The translations under genes were made by a program, and so were the position numbers. Under the pieces are notes generated by a model. The model was not told the DNA's origin. It ran no database searches and saw only the letters and a list, made by a program, of their open reading frames with translations. This document shows, one piece after another, positions 58,040 to 64,000 of a DNA stretch of 64,000 nt. Positions within the stretch are counted from its first letter, which is position 1, and the number at the start of each line of letters is the position of its first letter. Origin of the DNA: Cycas panzhihuaensis (Eukaryota; Cycadophyta); assembly GCA_023213395.1 (NCBI GenBank), contig CM041465.1:175777741-175841740 (forward strand), written 5' to 3'.

Positions 58040-58400
58040 TTTTTGCTCTTGTTTTCATTCCTACATTAGGATCCCATTATTTGATCGACACTTTATTCTT
58101 TACGCTTCGATGAATTTTGAGTCTTTGAGTATCATGTTGGCCTAGGAAGATGACTTGATGACCAAAAGAGCCATCTACTTTATAAGTTGCACCCTAGTAG
58201 CCATTGAACTAAACTATCCACTAGCAAAAAAGGAATGCCTAGCTTTAGTATTCACCATCAAGAATCTCTACCATTACATTCTTACTAATACGACATATGT
58301 TATAGTTCAATAAGACCTATTATATTATTTAATAATATGGTCTAATTTGATAGGGAGAATTAGCAAATATGCTATCCTTCTCCAAGAGTATGGCATTAAG
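58040..58400 (+). pseudogene. Element B RNase H remnant
   Basis: Follows the RT. Visible: LIDTLFFTL, KRAIYFISCTLVAIELNYPL and KKECLALVFTIKNLYHYILT. The catalytic Asp region is damaged by a stop. Same place as the RNase H of C. Confidence 0.65.
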
Positions 58401-58639
58401 GTTGTTAACTATAAACCAAAGAAGGGTATGGTTGTAATTGAACAACTAGTAGATACACCAATCTTTAATGTGGTAAATATCTTGGTTAATGATTTACTAC
58501 TTGACAAATCTATCCTAGCCTTTTAACAAGATAATACCCATCCATTGGCTAATAGCAAATAGCATGGCAACATAATCAACTATTTAATACAATAAAAATA
58601 TCCCTTAAATGCTAGAGAGAAAGTCAAGTTACACATAAG

Positions 58640-59805
58640 AACTTCAGATCGATGATACTTCCTTATAGAGGACGTATTATATAAGAGGTCATCTGATGGC
58701 ATTCTCCTCCATTATATCAACCTATAGGAGACTGATTAGGTCCTCTGTGAATTCCATAATAACATTTATGGAGGCCATTTTAGTGACTAATCCATGGCCC
58801 AATGAATATTATGCATGGGCTTCTACTAGTCAATGTTATTTAAAGATGCCCATACATATTCCTAACACTGTCACAAATGACAGGAGCATGCGAACATGAT
58901 ATACCAACCATTTGAAGTATTGCATGTGATAATGTTGCCATGATTATTATTCTAATGGGGTCTTGACCTCATTGGGGCCATAACTCTAGCTTTCTTAGCT
59001 TAGCATAAATTTATTCTGATAGCAACAAAGTATTTTACCAAAGGATTTGAGGCTATTCCTTTGTCCTCAATGACAAGAAAGACAATCACCACTTTTATCT
59101 TTTAACATATCATTTATTGATTCAAAGTCATAGATGTCCTCATTATCGATAATGGGATCCTATTTTATAATAAAGAGATGGATAAGCTTTGTGAGAGGTT
59201 CAAAATTTATCATAAAACCTCATCTCCCTATTACCCTCAGGCCAATAACTAGATCGAGGATTTTAATAAGACTTTGATCAATATCCTTAAGAAAATCATC
59301 ATACAATCCTAATGGGATTAAAATGTCCAACTTCACCTGGCCTTATGGGCCTACCATACGTCCATCAGGATGACTACAGGTATGGTGTCATTCTCCCTAG
59401 TTTATTGATTAGAGGTGATGCTACCTCTCAAAGTTGAAATCCCTTCTTTAAAGGTTTTACTTAAAGAATTCATAGACGAAGAGTGGTAGAGTTAAGCTTG
59501 TTAGCTTGATCTTGAAGCACTAGACAAGAAATACCTCATTGCATATCAAGCTAACTTGCCATTTAAGGCTAAATCTTAGAATATGCATGACAAACATTTG
59601 AGTCTACATCCTTTAGTCCTCGGGGACTAAGTCCTCAAACTAGAGTACCTATACGACCACCTTTCAAAATTTATCCCCAAATAGGTGGCTTCTTTCATGG
59701 TCTTTGAAACCTTAAATAATGACGCATACAATATTACTACATTGGAAGGCCTTCAATTTGAGAAAGTTGTTAATGGGCAATTTATTAAGAGGTTTCATAG
59801 TTGAG
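58640..59805 (+). pseudogene. Element B integrase
   Basis: Zinc-binding part decayed (FKDAHTYS remnant), core WGLDLIGAITLAFLA, IIDNGILFYNKEMDKLCERF (second Asp) and SPYYPQANN-stop-IEDFNK (Glu). C-terminal LSKFIPK, SFMVFETLNNDAYNITTLEG. Nearly collinear with C, with five or more stops. It would have joined B to the genome. Confidence 0.82.
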
Positions 59806-60385
59806 CTCTTGGCCCTCCAATTTAGAGGGGCATCCAAACATTACTCCAATACAAGCTTAAACTACCATGCTTCTCTTGTATGAGATTAAATTGCTAACCC
59901 CTACTCTAAAATGAGCCTAAACTATTCCCATCTATGAGGTTGGGCCTCCCCCTATAAGTGGGGTATGGTGTTAAGATACCCCTTCCCATTCCTTTCTATG
60001 CTTTGACATGAGCCTAAACTATCTCCACCTTCAATGCCATCACCTCATTAGAGGGCATCTCACCAAGGTCCATCTCTTACCATTCTTTGCTGGTGATGAA
60101 ATCAAACCTATAATGGGGGTGTGGAACTTCTCCGTGAGTCTAAATTGATAAGTGATTGTATGAGGCCATTTCGTGTGGACAGTGTATATGTATTATATGT
60201 GTAAGCTACAACACCATACATGTGTGTGTGAGCTACAATCCCATGCACAAAAACTAATGATAGGTCAAAAATACATAAAAGTAAGCACATACATATACAA
60301 GAATGATGTAGTATAAAAGATATATCCATATAATGGGTATACAAGAGATACAAAAGTGTGGTGGGGTACCAATTAGTCCCCATAA
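59806..60385. other. Element B post-integrase non-coding region
   Basis: Contains three copies of a (A)TGAGCCTAAACTA-type motif (variant at about 59851-59866, then 59908-59924 and 60007-60021), the block also found after the integrase of C. The open frame 60108-60611 on the minus strand is microsatellite-derived (His/Thr runs, THTHTH) and not a gene. Confidence 0.55.
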
Positions 60386-60448
60386 ATAAATAAATAAATA
60401 TATGTGTGTGTGTGTGTGTAGAGAGAGAGAGATACACACATACACACA
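60386..60448. repeat. Compound microsatellite (AAAT)n(GT)n(GA)n(CA)n
   Basis: Four short tracts back to back: aaataaataaataaat, gtgtgtgtgtgtgt, agagagagagag and cacacatacacaca, directly before the LTR of element D. Confidence 0.9.
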
Positions 60449-60485
60449 TATAAAAATATAATACAATGTGGATAGGGATACTACA

Positions 60486-61068
60486 TGTATCATTACAAAA
60501 TGTGGTAGAAAAATATATCTTATTACCATTCAAATCAAAGGCCTCTGAACAATGATTCCAACAGTTTAGATGAACATTAATTCTGACATCTATATCAAAA
60601 GTTATGACCATTTAAAGATAACCTGCCAGTTTTGGAGAAGTTTTGGCCGACTTCTATTTGAGCAGTATTAAGAAGAATATCACCCAGTCTGGTTGACTTC
60701 TAATTAAAGTATTTTGATCATTATAAATAGGAAGTTTGGGATGCATCCCAAACCATCATCGAAGGTTCTTTGGTCACACATTTTTGGTTTTAGGGCTGTA
60801 ATTAGCTCACCCATTTGGGGGCTGCAGTTTGGAGGGTTCCTCACCTCGAAGAGGGAAGCTCACTTCTTCAGAAAAGACTAGTATTTTGTTATAATTTCAC
60901 TCTATTTTGGTTTTATTTGACAATAAAGTTTATTATTTACTTTGGTGGATTCTGTAATTCTTATTCCCTATTTATTTTACTATTGAATAGCATCTAGTTA
61001 TTGTCTTTTGTGGATTATTACTTATATTCTGAGAAAAATTACTATAAAAGTAGAACTAGATCGCTACA
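60486..61068 (+). repeat. Element D first LTR
   Basis: Starts TGTATCATTAC, ends GATCGCTACA (inverted termini TGTAGC/GCTACA are perfect in the second LTR). TATA-like attataaatagg near 60722 and a polyadenylation signal aataaag near 60922, so a functional U3-R-U5 layout can be seen. Confidence 0.92.
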
Positions 61069-61070
61069 AG

Positions 61071-61082
61071 TGGTATTAGAGC
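61071..61082 (+). other. Element D primer-binding site, copy 1
   Basis: TGGTATTAGAGC, one base off the complement of initiator tRNA(Met). Copy 2 at 63240-63251 is perfect, TGGTATCAGAGC. Confidence 0.85.
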
Positions 61083-61285
61083 TTTGTTTCAAAGGTAAAG
61101 GGTAAAGAACACTTGGAACATATAAAGGCAGTTCTGTTCATTTTTGAGAAAGCGCAATTTTTCGCAAATAAGAAAAAGGGCTCTTTCGTAAAAAAGACAT
61201 TTGTAGTAAGTGGTCATATGTGATGGTTTTGACCAATAGAAAATATAGATTTTAATCCTTGAAGTACAACCTTTATTAAAAAGAA

Positions 61286-61999
61286 ATGGAGACATATTTT
61301 TTTAATTTGGAGGATTATGAAGACATCAGAAAATGGATAAAAGACTTTGAATTCATGCCTGATACAAAGTTTGAAGAGTATGGATAATTATTAGAAATAA
61401 TATTAAACAGACAAGTTTATGAATGGTTCATTAATTGGGCTAAAGAACCTTTTCTATGGTACCAGTTTTCTAAGGCAGCTATTATAGCTTTTCAGAGGTA
61501 TAAGCAAGATAAAACTCAAGTAGAAGAGGAAGGACAAGAAGAAGAAATGATTAATGAGGAGATCCTAAGGACTTTACAAGAGCTTGAACAAGAACCATTG
61601 CAGAGGATATAACCTGACTTCATAGAAGACTTGAAAGAGGCACAAGCAATAGAAGAATTTCAAGATAATATCAAAGAAGAAATACAAAGTGAAGTTTCAT
61701 AGGAGTAGCATGAAGATAATGAAGAACAAGTAGACTTTTCTCTTATATGCCTTCTCTCTTTCCCTAGTTCAATAGACATACAAAAGTCCTCTTCTCGCCA
61801 ACCCATAGTTAGCCATGATCTTAATCCCCTTAATTTTTTCGTAGGACAAATCCCTATTTTTCTTCATAACCCTAGTTCATCTCTTTACTTACCTGCTCCT
61901 TCATCCCCTATAGACCATCCTCAACAGGGCACTCTACAACTTCAATTTATTTGTCAAGTTCTAACTTTTAGTATTACCCCTTACAAAACTGAGTCTAGG
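61286..61999 (+). pseudogene. Element D Gag-like protein, copy 1
   Basis: Starts METYFFNLEDYEDIRKWIKD, then LLEIILNRQVYEWFINWAKE and FSKAAIIAFQRYKQ (Gag-core-like aromatic pattern), followed by a Glu-rich helical region (QVEEEGQEEEMINEEIL) and a Ser/Pro-rich tail. Stops at 61385, 61610, 61700 and 61706, each Gln (CAA, CAA, CAG, CAG) in the second copy. Family is not certain. It could be a reduced retrotransposon Gag or captured host sequence. Confidence 0.6.
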
Positions 62000-62654
62000 T
62001 TTTCCCAAACCCCTACAATTTCATACTATCACTATTGTTTTTTTTCGTTAAATATTTTCTTTTGTTTGAATACCAATCCTAAAAACCTATTAAAGCCTTT
62101 TTTTCATAAAGAACCTCTATCACTAATTCCTCATGCATCTTTCACTCCCAAAAGGTGTTCTGGTCCAATAAAACTTAGACAAACTTTCATCTCCATCCAA
62201 GACATATTCGAAAATTTATCCCTTCTTTCTATACCTTCCAAGTTATACTTGATCTCGATTCATTCCTCTTTTTATTTTTCCCACAATAGGCAATCATCAA
62301 TCCATGACCCTCACAACCAATTCTTTTCCCAAAGCCTTCACGTCTTTTTCCAAAATTTATCCCATTCAGAAATAAAAGATGCAAATGCAAGCCAAGACTA
62401 GGACAAGTCAATTGAGATCCCTCACTGGTCCCAGGATCCTTCTGATTCAAAATAAGACATCACATGTACTTGGTCCCAAGAACAAACATTAACAAATATA
62501 AGACGCCTACTAGCAAAGCTCCATAGAAGATGCAAGATCAAATCAAATCTTCATGACCTACAAGATATAGCAGGAGGTGGTTAGAAGATTAGACCGAGCT
62601 GCAAGTATTTCTCAATACTTCAAGGGCAAAGAATTATTTTAAGGGGAGGGGAAT
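62000..62654 (+). other. Element D interior, 3' half
   Basis: Plus-strand open stretch 62066-62401 (111 codons), Leu/Pro/Ser/Phe-rich (KPFFHKEPLSLIPHASFTPK), with resemblance to element F at 26962-27306. No known domain. Then sequence rich in stops to the polypurine tract. Confidence 0.5.
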
Positions 62655-63237
62655 TGTAGCATTCCAAAATATGGTAAAAAAATATAGCTTAGTACCATTC
62701 AAATTGAAGGCTTCTAAACACTGATTCCAACAGTTTAGATGAAAGTTAATTCTGACATCTATATCAAAAGTTATGACCATTTAAAGATAACCTGCTAGTT
62801 TTGGAGAAGTTTTGGCCGACTTCTATTTGAGCAGTATTAAGAAGAATATCACCCAATCTGGCTGACTTCTAATTAAAGTATTTTGATCATTATAAATAAG
62901 AAGTTTGGGCTGCATCCCATACCATTGTCAGAGGTTTTTTGGTCGCACATTTTTGGTTCTAGGGCTGCAATTAGCTCGCCCATTTGGGGACTGTAGTTTG
63001 GAGGGTTCCTCACCTCGAAGATGGAAGCTCACTTCTTCAGTAAAGACTAGTATTTTGTTATAATTTCTCTCTATTTTGGTTTTATTTGATAATAAAGATT
63101 ATTATTTACTTTGGTGGATTCTATAATTGTTATTCCCTATTTATTTTACTATTGAATAGCATCTAGTTATTGTCTTTTGTGGATTATTACCTATATTCTG
63201 AGAAAAAATACTATAAAAGTAGAACTAGATCGCTACA
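62655..63237 (+). repeat. Element D second LTR (shared)
   Basis: TGTAGCATTCC...GATCGCTACA, 583 bp. It ends copy 1 and starts copy 2. Same TATA-like (62891) and polyadenylation-like signals. Confidence 0.92.
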
Positions 63238-64000
63238 AGTGGTATCAGAGCTTCGTTTTGAAGGTAAAGGGCAAAGAACACTTGGAACATATAAGGCAAT
63301 TCTGTTCATTCTTGAGAAAGCGTAATTGTTCGCAAATAAGAAAAAGGGCTCTTTCGTAAAAAAGACATTTGTAGTAAGTGGTCATATGTGATAGTTTTGA
63401 CTAATAGAAAATATAGATTTTAATCCTTGAAGTACAACCTTTATTGAAAAAAAATGGAGACATTTTCTTTTAATTTAAAGGATTATAATGACATCAGAAA
63501 ATGGATAAAAGACTTTGAATTCATGTCTGATACAGAGTTTGAAGAGTTTGGACAATTATTAGAAATTATATTGAATGGACAAGCTTATGAATGGTTCATT
63601 AATTGGGCTAAAGAACCTTTTATATGGTGCTGATTTTCTGAGGCGGCTATCATAGCTTTTCAGAGGCATAAGCAAGATAAAATTCAAGTAGAAAAGGAAG
63701 GACAGGAAGAAGAAATGATTAATGAGGAGATCCTAAGGATTTTACAAGAGCTTGAACAAGAACCATTGCAGAGGATACAACCTGACTTCATAGAAGACTT
63801 GAAAGAGGCACAAGCAATAGAAGAATTTCAAGATAATATTAAAGAAGAAATACAAAGTGAAGTTTCACAGGAACAGCACAAAGACAATGATGAACAAGTA
63901 AACATTTCTCTTATATGCCTTCTCTCTTTCCCTAGTTCAATAGACATACAAAAGTCCTCTTCTCACCAACCCATAGTTAGCCATGATCTTAATCCCCTTA
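63238..64000 (+). mobile_element. Element D, copy 2 (cut off by window end)
   Basis: PBS TGGTATCAGAGC (63240-63251), then the same interior as copy 1, at least to the window end. Gag-like frame starts at 63454 (METFSFNLKDYNDIRKWIKD). In copy 2 a TGA near 63631 breaks it (copy 1 has CAG, Gln, there). The Gln positions that are stops in copy 1 are intact here. Confidence 0.9.

Larger units (their letters stand above)
55912..59805 (+). mobile_element. Element B, 3' part: pol of the interrupted Ty3 element
   Basis: Resumes after the C insertion: linker (55912-57100), RT (57130-57960), RNase H (58040-58400), integrase (58640-59470) and a C-terminal extension ending near 59805 (QFIKRFHS-stop, KKFHA-stop in C). 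Same order and wording as C, with many more stops, so B is the older copy. No aRNH or PMD gene is seen after the integrase, and its 3' LTR is missing. Confidence 0.85.
60486..63237 (+). mobile_element. Element D, copy 1: small gag-only LTR element
   Basis: LTR 60486-61068, interior 61069-62654, LTR 62655-63237; both LTRs 583 bp. PBS TGGTATTAGAGC (61071-61082) fits initiator tRNA(Met). Purine tract aaggggaggggaat directly before the second LTR. The 1.6-kb interior has a Gag-like frame but no protease, RT, RNase H or integrase, so D is non-autonomous and depends on a partner for transposition. A second interior starts right after the second LTR, forming a tandem array. The 3' end of the interior (atacttcaagggcaaagaat) is like that of chromovirus elements, and it is related to element F. 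Confidence 0.9.

Noticed and set aside
60108-60611. 167-codon minus-strand frame with THTHTH and Cys/Tyr-rich segments
   Set aside because: Derives from the (GT)n/(GA)n/(CA)n microsatellite and overlaps the start of the element D LTR.

Overview
The window is plant nuclear DNA, almost entirely transposable-element and paleoviral sequence around one decayed host gene. The content (Tat/Ogre-type Ty3 elements with very long LTRs, Ty1/copia, a chromovirus remnant, a plant L1-type LINE with RNase H, an endogenous pararetrovirus) indicates a seed plant with a large, repeat-rich genome. A gymnosperm is plausible but not proven. I see no CRISPR array, rRNA gene or operon-like structure.

Layout. 1-2.4 kb: AT-rich DNA with a 436-bp tandem duplication and a (CT)n(TA)n microsatellite. 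2.4-6.2 kb: decayed LINE (minus strand) that kept ORF1, endonuclease, zf-RVT and RNase H but lost its RT. 6.9-8.8 and 14.4-~19.8 kb: Tat-like Ty3 element A (minus), split by a 5.6-kb Ty1/copia-type element G (8794-14420, TSD TTAAA). G carries a captured piece of an SR splicing-factor gene. 20.3-22.0 kb: chromovirus integrase/chromodomain remnant H (plus). 22.1-26.2 kb: copia element E (minus) with 324-bp LTRs. 27.0-28.2 kb: 3' end and LTR of element F. 30.0 kb: tRNA-derived SINE-like sequence. 31.0-32.9 kb: G-type lectin receptor-like kinase pseudogene, the only host gene recognised. 33.4-37.2 kb: endogenous pararetrovirus fragment (plus) preceded by tandem repeats and a TATA box. 37.2-39.35 and 55.9-60.1 kb: old Tat-like element B (plus), split by a younger relative C (39355-55906, minus, TSD CATAC). 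60.5-64 kb: tandem LTR-internal-LTR-internal array of a small gag-only element D.

Element C is the highlight. In its own orientation it reads 5'LTR-gag-PR-RT-RNH-INT, then a plant-mobile-domain gene on the opposite strand, then a second (archaeal-type) RNase H, PPT and 3'LTR. The opposite-strand gene appears to have its own TATA box, a start codon in AUGGC context and two introns whose splice sites and phases agree. Almost every protein-coding stretch is broken by stops or frameshifts. Exceptions are the second RNase H of C and short domains. In D, the stops can be read directly as C-to-T changes by comparing its two copies.
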